Origin: Bryoerythrophyllum caledonicum
Taxonomy: Eukaryota > Streptophyta > Bryopsida > Pottiales > Pottiaceae
Length of the DNA stretch: 64,000 bases
Direction of reading: 5' to 3'
Assembly (NCBI GenBank): GCA_963971425.1
Contig: OZ020515.1
Location: 38,793,198 to 38,857,197 of the forward strand
Shown here: positions 22,967 to 32,962 of the stretch, piece by piece
Numbering within the stretch: position 1 is the stretch's first letter
How the letters are laid out: every line of letters starts with the position of its first letter
Made by a program: the position numbers and the translations under genes
Notes under the pieces: generated by a model
Told to the model about the DNA's origin: nothing
Seen by the model: only the letters and a program-made list of their open reading frames with translations
The model's database searches: none

Positions 22967-24747
22967 ATGAGTTACCAGGTGCGGCATGTGCAGCCGTGCA
23001 GCAGCAGCAGCAGCAGCCGGTTCCGTGCGGAGAGACCGACGGAGGTTGTGAAGAAGCGGAGGCTGTGCCCGAAGGTGGCGGGGTTTCTGGACCCGGCGCT
23101 CTGGAAGTATTTGCCGGACGATGTGTTCGAGAAGGTGGCGGCCTATCTGCCATTTCCCGGGCTTTTTAAATGTCGCGCGGTGAACAAGCGGCTCAAGGAC
23201 TTTGTGTTTTCGGAGAAGTTTTACGAGGCGCGCGCTTGTGTGAAGTCGTGGGAGGCTTTGTCCGGGAAATCTAAGTATTTGCTCCTGTTTGCTACTATCA
23301 AGGGGGGGAATATGTGCACTGCGTATGACGCCGTCGGGAATTGCTGGCTTCGTATGCCTCCAATGCGAGGACTTGACCCGAGAGCGAAAGATTGCGTAGC
23401 TGGTGAGGGAGTTGGCTGTGTGCTTTTGTGGAGTTTGGTTCCTGGTTGAGGATGTTTCCTCTTAGTTGTGTGTGTCCTCAGCCTTCTTGTTGCTGGTTGT
23501 TTGATGATGTCCTTGATTTGAGCGAAATTTGTGACAATTTCATAAAGAACAGTTGTTTTGGTGATAGCTTCACGGGAACGAATTTCTGGTTGCTTTTTAT
23601 AGATAGTATTTGTGCTGCAGACAGAGAAGCTTGACGGTGTCAAGTTCTGCGATTGTCGGACTGGGAAGTAGTACCAGTTGATTTTGTTTAGTCCGCGGGT
23701 GACGTGAGTATGATTTTTGTAATTGAATTGCAACCGATCAATTGGCTTCGTCAATGAACTGAGGTAGTTTTTGAAGTTTGAAAGTAGTACAGCTTGTGCT
23801 AGGTTGGAAGGCTGAACACGCTATCTTGTTTATTCCGTGCAGGAGACGGAGGCCTCTTGTGTTTCCGGAACGTGAACGAGCAAGGAGTGATGAGCCTGTT
23901 TGTGTACAACCCCGTCACAGCGAGCTGCAGAGAGCTGCCGCCAATGCACGTCGGCAACTCCATGATGCAGCATACGTGGCTGTTGACGCACATGATATTT
24001 AACAGGTTCACCAGCTCCTACAAGCTCCTGGTTCTGACCAAGAGCATGCAATGCCCGCAAGCGTGCGCGCACATGGAGATCTACGACTCGCTCACGCAGA
24101 CGTGGTCCATCGACAAGAAGCTCTCAGTGATCGAGCGCAAGTACAAGCTGAGCTTCCTTCCCCAAGTCGGAGCGTGCTGCGACAACTTCTTCTACTTCGT
24201 GGCCAAGGAAGGCATTCTCAGGAGCAGCGTGATGGGACTGGTTGTGTACGACATTTACGAAGGCGTGTTCAGAGAGAAGCTGCTGTACAGATGTGAGCCG
24301 CGGTGCCCGGGGAGCGAGATCGAGGTGCAGGTGGTGGAATGCAAGGGCACTGTGTACATGGTGGTGCGAGAGGACGACTGCAAGGGCACAAAGGGAGTCT
24401 CGTTTTGCAGGTTGAACCCCTCGAAAGAGCAGAAGATCGAGGACGCCGTGTTGTTCGAGAGCTATTTCGAAAAATGGGGCTCTGTCTTCCCCAGCTACAG
24501 GTGCGTCTCGGTGCGTGATGAATTGGGCTTACTCTTATACGACAAGTCATTCCAAGTTCTGGCAGACGATTTGTCAGATGAGCTCAAGCTCCCGCCGTGC
24601 CCGTTCCAAGGCCTCAACAGCTTTGTCCCGTGCACTAAGCTGTTCTCCAAATTCAAGTGCAACAAACCACCGTTGTCTATGTATTATGCGACCCAGAACG
24701 TGGTGTCGGAGGCTCACTTTCAGCCCAATGCGGCTGCTGTAGTGTAG
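22967..24747 (+). CDS. F-box/kelch-type protein
   Basis: Likely the substrate-recognition subunit of an SCF (Skp1-Cullin-F-box) ubiquitin ligase. Two exons, 22967-23402 and 23843-24747, join as GCT G|GA GAC across a standard GTGAGG...GTGCAG intron and give about 446 residues. After a Ser run (residues 12-17) and a basic patch VVKKRR, the F-box spans about residues 43-88 (PALWKYLPDDVFEKVAAYL ... FKCRAVNKRLKDFV). The C-terminal 300 residues show kelch-like blocks (YDAVGNCWLRMPPM, VYNPVTASCRELPPMH, IYDSLTQTWS, VYDIYEGVF) typical of plant F-box/kelch proteins of the LCR/HWS/UFO type, though I cannot assign it to one of these. The first exon continues open to 23449 if the intron is retained. No close neighbour shares its strand and spacing, so it stands alone. 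Confidence 0.9.
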
Positions 24748-25662
24748 AATACAAGGTCATGATTCTTTGGTGACACACAGGGATTGACAGGATCAGGTAG
24801 GCTTATACATCTCCAGGTACAACTCCTTTAGGTTTTCATAGTTGGTAATGCATCTTCTGCAGGTTCAAGAAATGCAATGTCACTAGATATGTACATTACA
24901 TCGTCCTCGCTTGACGTGTTTGTTGATTGGACATGTTACATCCACTTCCGAGTTGTCCTTGTTTCATGTGTGAGAGCAAGTCGTTGAGCGTTAGGTGGTG
25001 GTGCCCACACAAGTTGCATGTGTTGATGACGTTTCTGTAATCACCTTACTTTCGGGAAATGATCACTCACGAACCTGAAGCCTTAATCAACCGTTATCAC
25101 CAAAATCTCACCTTGCACCTTTCCTTCATCTAACTGTTCCTTTTTAATTTATTTTGGGTTAGTCATAGTCCATATAATGCTTGCCTGCTTCAGAGATTGT
25201 AAGAGGTCTCGCACTTTATCAGATTTATGAAAATAATTTCATTTAGGATTTTATAAGTCATTCCTTATAGTGCATTCCTTATAAGTCTACGTAGTAAGCT
25301 AGTGGACCCCTTGTTGTCCCCAATGGAAATGCTGCCCAATATTCTCTAGTTAAGTCCCTAGTTAAGTCCCCATCCCCAATATGCCATGTGTTTTTATTGG
25401 ACTTCATTGTTAATCTTCTATTGTATTTCTACATGATATTCAAGGTAAAGTCAAATTTATGTTTTGTATCTTATGATACAAGTTTATTACACACTATCTT
25501 TTTAGGGCATGCATTCTCTAATAAATCAAACAATGTGGCTAAATGGAGGACAACAAATACAATGGCAAATAAGAGAAATTTTAGAAAGGTGTACAAATGA
25601 ATATACCTAATTTGTTGAATAAATTATGGAAGAGTTATATAGAATGCCTTATTAATTAGTTC
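24748..25662 (+). other. 3' flank of the F-box gene and intergenic DNA
   Basis: Probably holds the 3' UTR in its first few hundred bases. After about 25130 it becomes AT-rich with no gene recognised. The unit CTAGTTAAGTCCC is repeated near 25348-25371. Confidence 0.4.
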
Positions 25663-25666
25663 TTAA

Positions 25667-26140
25667 CCCCTAAAGGATGGAGACCATGTTCGCCAAATCC
25701 ACTCCAACATTGTTTCTCTAAGATGAGATGCTATAATACTAATTGAAACATCTTATTATTTCCAATGGTAGGATCTTCAAGTTATCTACTATAAGAAACT
25801 CAAAACATTTCTTAAACTTAGATTGCACAAATTCAAAGATACATGAATTTAAAACGCTTTATGTAAAATATGCAATGTTTAAAATTTGAAAATATATCAT
25901 GTACTCTATAGAGTGGTCATTTACAGCACTTCTTTGTCAAAAGATTTATTTTTCTTGAACGCAGTGATTGAGACACAATGGATATCACCTAAGTATTACA
26001 TGGGTATCACCTCGGCATTATACGGGTAGCACCTTGACATTACATGGGTAATTACCTATACAAAAAAATTATATTGTCCAAATTTTTTGGACTCTTCATT
26101 TTGAATTAATTATGTACAAAGGTGACCACTGAATAGGATA
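25667..26140 (+). mobile_element. Worn, partial TTAA-family element
   Basis: TTAA at 25663-25666 is followed by CCCCTAAAGGATGG. The next 220 bases keep faint traces of the family interior (GGTAGGATCTTCAAG, then TTAGATTGCACAAATTCAAAGA). No matching right end is visible, so the right boundary given is approximate. Confidence 0.4.
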
Positions 26141-26887
26141 GGTTTTTGTAATTGAACATCGCATTATTCAAGCTTTAACAATATTGACAAGTTGACCACC
26201 AAGTTATTGACAATGTACTTGAAATATGTCCATATAAGTTCTCAATGATTATTCAGCTCAAACATTGACTTTTAAAATAGGCACATCTAATGCCTACTTT
26301 TTTAATTGACCACCACATTATTTGATAATTCGCACTAAGTGAAATTAACAGTGTAGTGTGAGGAAGTTGAAAAGTGGGAAGAGAGATGAGAAATGAAATG
26401 GGGTGAAATGATGTGGTGGAATAAGCAGGCAACATCCTCAGTCACATGTAAGGGACCCTTAGCTCATTCAGGAATCCTCCTCCTCAAAGATTAGCTTCAA
26501 AGGCTGCCCTAGCACTGGTTTAGGGTTTAGGGTGTACCAACATTGTTGAAGGCCAAATTAGTAACAGCACCCTAAACATTCAACCGGTGTTCTGTTCAAC
26601 AAAGTTGATGACACCCTAGAGTATCCATTTCGAAGAACATCAGCCTATTGGACAGAGCAGTACGTAAAAATTCTCACTCTCGTTAGAAAAAATTAAGATG
26701 CTCACAAGAAAGCCTATACCGCAAACCTCCGAATCACCCGCATACGCCGCTAATCCTCACTTCAGTGCAATACTAAACAAATGGAACAAGTAGCTTTCAA
26801 TCTACAAGAATACATGGCAATGCGTCCTTACAATCTTGATGCAGCTCGAGAAGAAAAAGTACGTACCGGAAGACTACTGTCTATATT
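26141..26887. other. Intergenic DNA between the TTAA remnant and FabZ
   Basis: AT-rich with no gene. A telobox-like TTTAGGGTTTAGGG lies near 26519. The right part, adjoining the FabZ stop codon, probably includes the FabZ 3' UTR on the minus strand. Confidence 0.4.
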
Positions 26888-27798
26888 CTACTCCGCCTTA
26901 CCAAGCGCCATCATAAACTCCCCTTCACACACCAACTCTCCTCCCACGAACGCTTGCCCCTCCATCTTCGCAATTCCGAATCTCTTGTTCAGCTTCGTCA
27001 GCTTCATCTTCATTAGCAGCGTGTCGCCTGCAATCACCGGCTTGCGGAAGCGCACCTTGTCCACTCCCGCGAAGAAGAACGACTCCTTGGAGCCTCCAAC
27101 GTCCGGTTGCAGCATCACAATCCCTCCAACTTGTGCCATAGCCTGCAAACAATAAGGAATATCCTATCAAAACTCTCAACAGCAGAGTGCAGCTAACTAA
27201 TACATCATAGCAACCGGACAGTGGCCAATGCGCTCACATTGGAATAGAAAATTCGTTCGCATACACAAAACAGAGAATTAGACCTAAAACCTTCCGCTAC
27301 AGGATTTCGTCAGGATCTAAGCTATCTTACCTCAACCATGAGCACGCCAGGCATGATAGGGCGCTGCGGGAAGTGTCCAGGGAAGAAATTGTCATTGATA
27401 GTGACATTCTTGATAGCCACAGCGGACTCCCCGGGGTTGTACTCAATCACTCTGTCCACCAGCAGAAACGGAAACCGGTGCGGCAGAATGTCCATAATCT
27501 GATTGATGTCCAACGCGGTCGGGAATGCGGGATACCGCTTCTCGATCGGAACCTCGACCTCGGTCGCCTCCTCCGCCGGCGCCGGCGCCGTCGTCGTGGT
27601 GGTGGAGTTCCCGTCCGACGCCCTCACGGCGAGCGAGACGCGTCTCACAGCCGCCGCATTCCCGGTCCGCAGCGCCACCAGCTTGCGCCCGGCGAAGAAC
27701 GACGAGGTCGCAATTGGCGTCCTGGCGGAAGTGGTGCGGGCTTCCAGGGTCGCTCCGAAGGCTGTGAGCGCTCCCGCTGCCGCCACAGCTGCCGCCAT
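26888..27798 (-). CDS. FabZ: Plastid 3-hydroxyacyl-ACP dehydratase FabZ
   Basis: Removes water from beta-hydroxyacyl-ACP in the plastid type II fatty-acid synthase cycle. Two exons (27798-27331 and 27142-26888) join at GAG|GCT across a GTAAGA...TTTGCAG intron, giving 240 residues. Residues 1 to about 85 are Ala/Ser/Thr/Arg-rich, as in a plastid transit peptide. The hot-dog-fold domain follows, with [13 protein letters not shown] (catalytic His107) and [19 protein letters not shown] (151-153 GVL) leading to the catalytic Glu156. Glu156 is the last codon of exon 1, and [11 protein letters not shown] follows it in exon 2. The C-terminal part ([17 protein letters not shown] ... [11 protein letters not shown]) is standard for the family. 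An in-frame GTG lies six codons upstream, but the ATG at 27798 is the natural start. Composition is GC-rich only in exon 1. Confidence 0.95.
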
Positions 27799-28100
27799 TG
27801 CTGCCAAACAAAGCACGGATGTGCGAGCTCAAGGAATCGTTGAAGGCTCGAGCGAGAAACGCGAGTGCAAAATGCCTACGAGTCGACGTCGAGTGTGTGT
27901 TTCACAAGAGTCGCGGACGGACGCTCCTCGAGCGGAGACCCCAATGTGAACGGATGCGTTCATCCCATCGGAGATGAAGATGGATGAATTTCGTTGCGAG
28001 TGGGACGAATGACTCGCGGTCCACGGTCACCGGACCTCTTTATTTCATGTAGACGGATGTCACGGGCTCCCCTCCAACATAAAAATAGGGGCCATGTTTT
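27799..28100 (-). promoter_or_regulatory. Promoter and 5' UTR region of FabZ
   Basis: GC-rich DNA directly 5' of the FabZ start on the minus strand. Open frames on the plus strand here are mirror images of the coding exon and its leader. A TATA-like element is not obvious. Confidence 0.35.
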
Positions 28101-28509
28101 GTCTACACCTCCTCTCCCTTACCATCCGTCCACAAGATGAAGAAGAACTCCAGTCTCTAGGAGAAGGCTGGCGTGAATAAAGTGTCTATTTGTACCACCA
28201 CCAACTCCATATCCACCGGACATGGGTTAGCAGTATGGAATCTATCTATATGGTTTAAAGAGATTCAGAGTCACAAACCCACCATGGCAGGGCTAGAGTC
28301 CAACGGTGGAGCTACTCTAACCCTTCAATCCTTAAACATTAGTGGAGAACCGTATATATATATGCATGTATTTTACACTATGAATTATTTATTTATTTTT
28401 GTTAATTACAGCAAGACTTACACCTTTGGATGAAAGATTTTCAGCTACATCTTCTAATTGGAGGTCCTCTCAACATCTGGAGCTTATCCTGTCCAAATAC
28501 GACGTGATA
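28101..28509. other. Intergenic DNA, nothing recognised
   Basis: AT-rich spacer leading to the palindromic junction at 28510. Short frames only. Confidence 0.35.
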
Positions 28510-28608
28510 TATGTAGAATACTTTGGCCACCAGGGGCACCAAATGACGTTTAAGGGTAAACCCTTACACGTCACAACCGTCCACTAGTGCCCATGGTATT
28601 CTACATGT
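28510..28608. repeat. Palindromic junction of two transposon ends
   Basis: The arms 28510-28556 (ATGTAGAATACTTTGGCC ... TGACGTTTAAGGGT) and 28557-28608 (AAACCCTTACACGTCA ... GGTATTCTACATGTA) are inverted copies. They meet head to head with no spacer. The junction could be two family-B ends side by side or a fold-back duplication. Confidence 0.65.
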
Positions 28609-28788
28609 ATGGTGTTGCATTTGAACATGATAAGGTTCAAATATTGAAATGACCTTCATATGAAAGATTTTAGTTGAAGAGTTTTCAATCCAAAGGAGTA
28701 AGTATTGCTACACTCTCATACATTTTTCTTTTCTACAAAGTAAGATACGTGCCTATATGTACGGTTCTCGATTGACGTTTAAGGGTTT
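28558..28788 (+). mobile_element. Family-B small non-autonomous element (about 231 bp)
   Basis: Begins AACCCTTACACGTCA and ends TGACGTTTAAGGGTTT, so the termini are inverted repeats. The interior TTTGAACATGATAAGGTTC and CAATCCAAAGGAGTAAG blocks recur at 29383-29544 and 19926-20083. The outermost bases resemble a worn TTAA. Confidence 0.55.
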
Positions 28789-29382
28789 AGGACGAGTGAC
28801 CATTCTTCGGTCGTGTGGGCATATTAAGTCTTGTAACAAGCGATATAAACCACCTATGAGGAGAACTTGAAGCAAATTTAGAGGCGGAGCAAGAGGAGCA
28901 TCTATCGGGACCGGCGCAAAATGGATGCAAGCATTGGCAAGCTACAATAATTTATGTGAAGTGGGGTAGCGATGACTTGTACCCGAGTCTACGATATTCT
29001 ACATGATCTATTACACTCGTAGCGTCTTCCAAGCCTTGTAAGTTCAATGTCCGTAAAGGGTTAATTTAAACATCAATTGTAGAAAAAGCTCTTCATAATG
29101 AAAGTGAAATTGTTGTTGGTGTACAACAAGTGCGACTTACAACAATGTTGTTTTATACTACTTCTGACACAGGAAGAAAGTGATGATGCATTCTTCTAAG
29201 CTATCAACTTTGAAGTAAGTCTCGCAACAAATCTACATGGATTTAGCGTTTCGTTTATCGACAATAAGATGCTATCTAGATTCAGAAATGGAGGAGACGA
29301 TATTAAGACAAGTTGTAGTCAAATTAGTGGATTTCTAGTGGAAGCAATTTTTTTAAACTTGACTTGGTCTGGATTTGAACAT
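28789..29382. other. Intergenic DNA with a family-B-like end at 29061
   Basis: A segment around 28980-29060 (GTCTACGATATTCTACATG ... GTCCGTAAAGGG followed by TTAA at 29061-29064) looks like another family-B end. The rest has no recognised feature. Confidence 0.4.
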
Positions 29383-29544
29383 GATAAGGTTCACATATTG
29401 AAATGACCTCAAAATAAAAGATGTTATTTGAAGAATCTTCAATCCAAAGGTGTAAATCTTGCTAAAATTTAATGCATTTTTTGTATTCTACAAAGTAAAA
29501 TACTTGCCTGTGTATATGATTCCCAACTGACGTTTATGGGTTAA
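29383..29544 (+). mobile_element. Family-B right-end fragment
   Basis: Shares TTTGAACATGATAAGGTTC, TCTTCAATCCAAAGGTGTAA and the terminal CTGACGTTTATGGG followed by TTAA (29541-29544) with the copy at 28558-28788. The left end is not evident. Confidence 0.5.
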
Positions 29545-30483
29545 CCAGGTTTATATCTTAACCTCGTTAAACTACACGTTCTTAACATAGTATTCCCATT
29601 AAATAGAGTTAGGAGGAGGTGAGGACGATTCTTTTTAGAGACAGTTATAAGAAAGGAGGCTCTAGAAACATTACAATTCTTGTGTTGTTCGTGCTTGCAT
29701 TGCTCCTATATGTAGAGTACATACACTTGTACACATGGATTATAACCGTGTATCAACTTCAACATGCCCTGCCACGACCTACTTGAGAGACCACCAAGCT
29801 CCTCCACATCCGGCTGCTAATTAGAGTTAAAAAAACATATGATATCAGTTCAAGAGATTATCATGTACCTCCAGATGACGTTACAAATAAGTTCATTGAC
29901 TCTCTTCTGTCTCGAGAAACTAATCAAGGTCCCAAGTCCGAACTTGGAGTTGGTCTTGATTTGCTTTCTCAGCACCATCTTCCACTTCGCCGAGATCATA
30001 GAAGCCAAGTCTGCAGGTTGGAAAAAGCACAAGTTTCTGCTGTTAACATCAGAGCTATTTTCATGACATTGTCTACGAAACAAGGCAAAGATACCAAGAG
30101 TTTTGACCTCTTTCCTCATTTTTTATTATTAAATGAGCCTGTTTTAGCATGTTTAAGCTTTCAACCCTTTTTGCTATCTCGAGGTCAAAGTAGGAATTCT
30201 CACCCCTTCCTCCACAGATCCTCATGCCACCTCCTCGGTGCCAGCAATTGCTCTCTTCTGTGTTTGTTGCCAGAAGTTCCTACTCCGTTGGGTTCTAGTT
30301 GTGCACATTGTCAATCTTAGTTGCAGTTTGGAGAATTTAGTAAGAGGGAGCTTGTCGGTAACAAGCACTGGTGAGTTTCATGGGCTGTTTTGAAGATGGT
30401 GGTCCGTATAGCTGATGGTATGGAAGCTCGTTCTTTGGGTTGTTGTTGCCACAGTTTTTGATGAGTGTAGGGATTGAGGATGT
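29545..30483. other. Intergenic DNA, possible decayed coding remnant
   Basis: Around 29830-30110 both strands stay open for 75-119 codons in overlapping frames. The composition suggests an old coding sequence, but I recognise no domain and cannot choose a frame. Confidence 0.3.
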
Positions 30484-30844
30484 AAGGTAAGCCCCCCATA
30501 ATCAACAATAAGCCATAGCCAACGGCTATAAAATTGGGGTATATCCAACCCTCTTCCATCCCATTACCACCAACTCAGTTCCAAATGGAGGTTTGCTATT
30601 GGTCAAGACCCTTACTTTTGGTCGTTGGTTATGGGGGGTACCTACTGCTGGCCACCCACTAAACATGGCTGCACAGTTTGAAAATTCATAACTAATTCAA
30701 TTTTCATTATAAAATAAAATAAAATCACTTGGGTTGGAATTGTAATTCTATTGGCTATCAGTGAAAAATAATAGTATAATTATCTCCTCTCTCCATATAT
30801 GCACATTCCTTAACTTGTTGGTTTTAAGGGGGCTTACCTTAGTG
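30482..30844. mobile_element. MITE-like element with TAAGGTAAGCCCCC ends
   Basis: The left end TAAGGTAAGCCCCCCATAA and right end TTAAGGGGGCTTACCTTA are inverted repeats enclosing about 330 bp of non-coding DNA. The palindromic ends make the target duplication ambiguous. It abuts the next TIR element. Confidence 0.6.
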
Positions 30845-30864
30845 AAAATGCTCGTTCGTATCTG

Positions 30865-31187
30865 ACTACTACACTAAACATCACATTTAGTGTAGTCACA
30901 CAAATAGTGTAATTACCCTACTACACTATTTGCGAACTTGTTCACAATTAGTGTTAGTTGCGGCAAGCTTTTTCATACACTAATAGTGTTTTATTCACTG
31001 CGGCAAGCTTATACAGCTACACTAATTGTGTACAAGTAAAAAAAAAAAACCACCCATTTTTACATATAGTGTAATGTTTCACATTTAGTGTAATGTTGTG
31101 TCGTTACACTAATTGTAATTCTTCCTTTTAGTGTAAGAGTTCGTATTTAGTGTAGACGACACTAAATGTGATGTTTAGTGTAGTGTT
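30865..31187. mobile_element. TIR element with ACACTAAA(C)ATCACATTTAGTGT ends, small copy
   Basis: The left end ACTACACTAAACATCACATT is inverted at 31160-31187 (ATGTGATGTTTAGTGTAGTG). The interior is filled with further copies of CACTAAT/ATTAGTG and ATTTAGTGTA in both orientations, so the whole element can fold into stems. No coding capacity. Confidence 0.7.
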
Positions 31188-31501
31188 GGCACACCCTTTA
31201 AAAAAAATTTAAAAAATAATGGTTTTTGTTGCAGTAGTAGTTTTTTTGCATTTTTGCTTTGTGTGCGTTTGGTTTTCAGAAACACTAAGTTGTGAGCTGC
31301 TTCTAGTGTTGTTGATCCCTGTGAGCCACCGCTGTGGCTCACAACTTAGATTCAGGTGAAGAAATACATAACATCAAGTAATTAGGAAGTTCCAAGTGAT
31401 TGATGTTTAGTTATTTCAGAAGAATAGACTCTAGTACATCTACATAGTATATTATAAGTGTCAATCAGTCTGTCCGCCGCTCCCAGTCACATAACCTCTC
31501 T

Positions 31502-31618
31502 TTCTTGATTTTGACCTCTTGATGTGAAGGGTGAGGCACGGTGATGCACTCTTCTTGTCTCTTGATATTAGGTAGTACCCTAATGACTCTTGATTTTGAC
31601 CTCTTGATGTGAAGGGTT
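31502..31618. repeat. Direct repeat of 29 bases
   Basis: TTGATTTTGACCTCTTGATG plus the following GAAGGG occurs near 31504 and again near 31590, about 86 bases apart. This is a local duplication in otherwise unannotated DNA. Confidence 0.65.
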
Positions 31619-31689
31619 TTCTCCTCCAATATTAGGCAAGTGATACTTATGTGCACAAAGGGTCGATCAAAATGCAAATGTAAAGCAAA

Positions 31690-31760
31690 AGTACTTTATT
31701 TTTGGAGTGGATTTAAACTACGGTAACGTTTACATGCACTCCAAAAATATAAGTACTTTT
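31690..31760. repeat. Small fold-back, about 70 bp
   Basis: AAAGTACTTTATTTTTGGAGTG and its inverse CACTCCAAAAATATAAGTACTTTT enclose about 25 bases. It could be a minimal remnant of a TIR element. Confidence 0.55.
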
Positions 31761-31954
31761 CCATTTAGATTCGATTTGAGCTTAAAGGTTTTAAAATATA
31801 AAACATACAAACGTAAATTTAACATACCACCCTCACTCTTGCCGTCGGGACGATGGATACCTACCCTAGTTCATTATATAAGACGTATGTGTTGTAATTG
31901 GCCCATCCATGATTATGAACGGCCATGTATGTAATTGATGAAGTAGAATGAAAG

Positions 31955-32962
31955 GTACACTAAAGATCACATTTAGTGTATGAGCGCGAATAGTGTAATT
32001 ACCTTAGTACACTATTTGTGAACATGTTCGCAATCACTGTTAGATGCCAATGTCATTAATGACACCACCAAACAACCGCTTAGTAGCCGTCATACTTTCA
32101 TTCTCTTTGTTGACTTTTCCCCGTGTCCAACTCACCCTACCCCCAATGAAGCACCTACCAGCCGTCATGACTTAATTGTTTCCATTAACTAATATGTGTT
32201 CCTATTTTTCAATCTTCTTCTTGCATATCTTTCAATGTTTTCATTCCATGTTTCATTTCTTATATTTCAATATTTTTATATTACTATGCAATATTCTTCA
32301 AAATTTCCAAAGATTCCTCAACATTCCTCAATATTTCCAAAGATTCTTCAAGATTTTCCAAGATCCTCTAAGATCCATTAAGATTCCTCAAGATTCTCAC
32401 AAGTTTCTAAGAATCTTAAAAAGAATCTCCAAAATGCATCAAGATTCCTCAAATTATTCCAGAAGATTCTTCAACATTCTCAACATTCCTCACAAGATTC
32501 TCCAAAATATTCCTATAAGATTCCTCAAAACTCTCCATGATTCTCTAGGATTCCTCCAAATTCCACAAAATTTCTCCACATTTGTCTATATTCCTCAATA
32601 TTCCATAATTTTCCTTAATATTCCTCGGAATCTCTTAATATTCCTCATTATTTCTCATTATTTTTTTTGCAAGTCTTTCTTTTTTCCTTATTTTTCTTGC
32701 AAATTCTATTTTATTTAATCAACGTTTTTCCTCCAAATGGTTGTTTTTTGTCTTAATGAACATATTATGTTTTTTTACTTTTCATACACTAAATGCACAC
32801 GAGTAAAATAAAATCCGTTACAATCTTTACTGAAATTTGAATATAGTGTAGTCTTTCACATTTATTGAATGGTTATGTCACTACACCAATTGCAAATTTT
32901 GCATTTAGTGTATGGCTTCGCATTTAGTGTATGCTACACTAAATGTGATCATTAATGTAGTG
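31955..32962. mobile_element. TIR element of the ACACTAAA family, large copy (about 1 kb)
   Basis: The left end TACACTAAAGATCACATTTA is inverted at 32929-32962 (ACACTAAATGTGATCATTAATGTAGTG). Sub-terminal blocks (GTGTAATTACCTTAGTACAC, CATTTAGTGTATG) match the small copy at 30865-31187. Its middle holds the period-13 low-complexity array at 32250-32720. It encodes no recognisable transposase. Confidence 0.65.
32250..32720 (+). repeat. Degenerate tandem array, unit like ATTCCTCAAGATT
   Basis: Dozens of imperfect units of 11-14 bases such as ATTCCTCAACATTC, AAGATTCTTCAAGATT and ATTCCTCAATATTCC follow one another. The 180-codon open frame across it (rich in Phe, Ile, Lys, Gln and Pro) is a by-product of the array and not a gene. 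Confidence 0.75.

Noticed and set aside
32176-32718. 180-codon open frame, the longest unspliced one in the 30-35 kb region
   Set aside because: It is made entirely by the ATTCCTCAAGATT-like array and has no domain.
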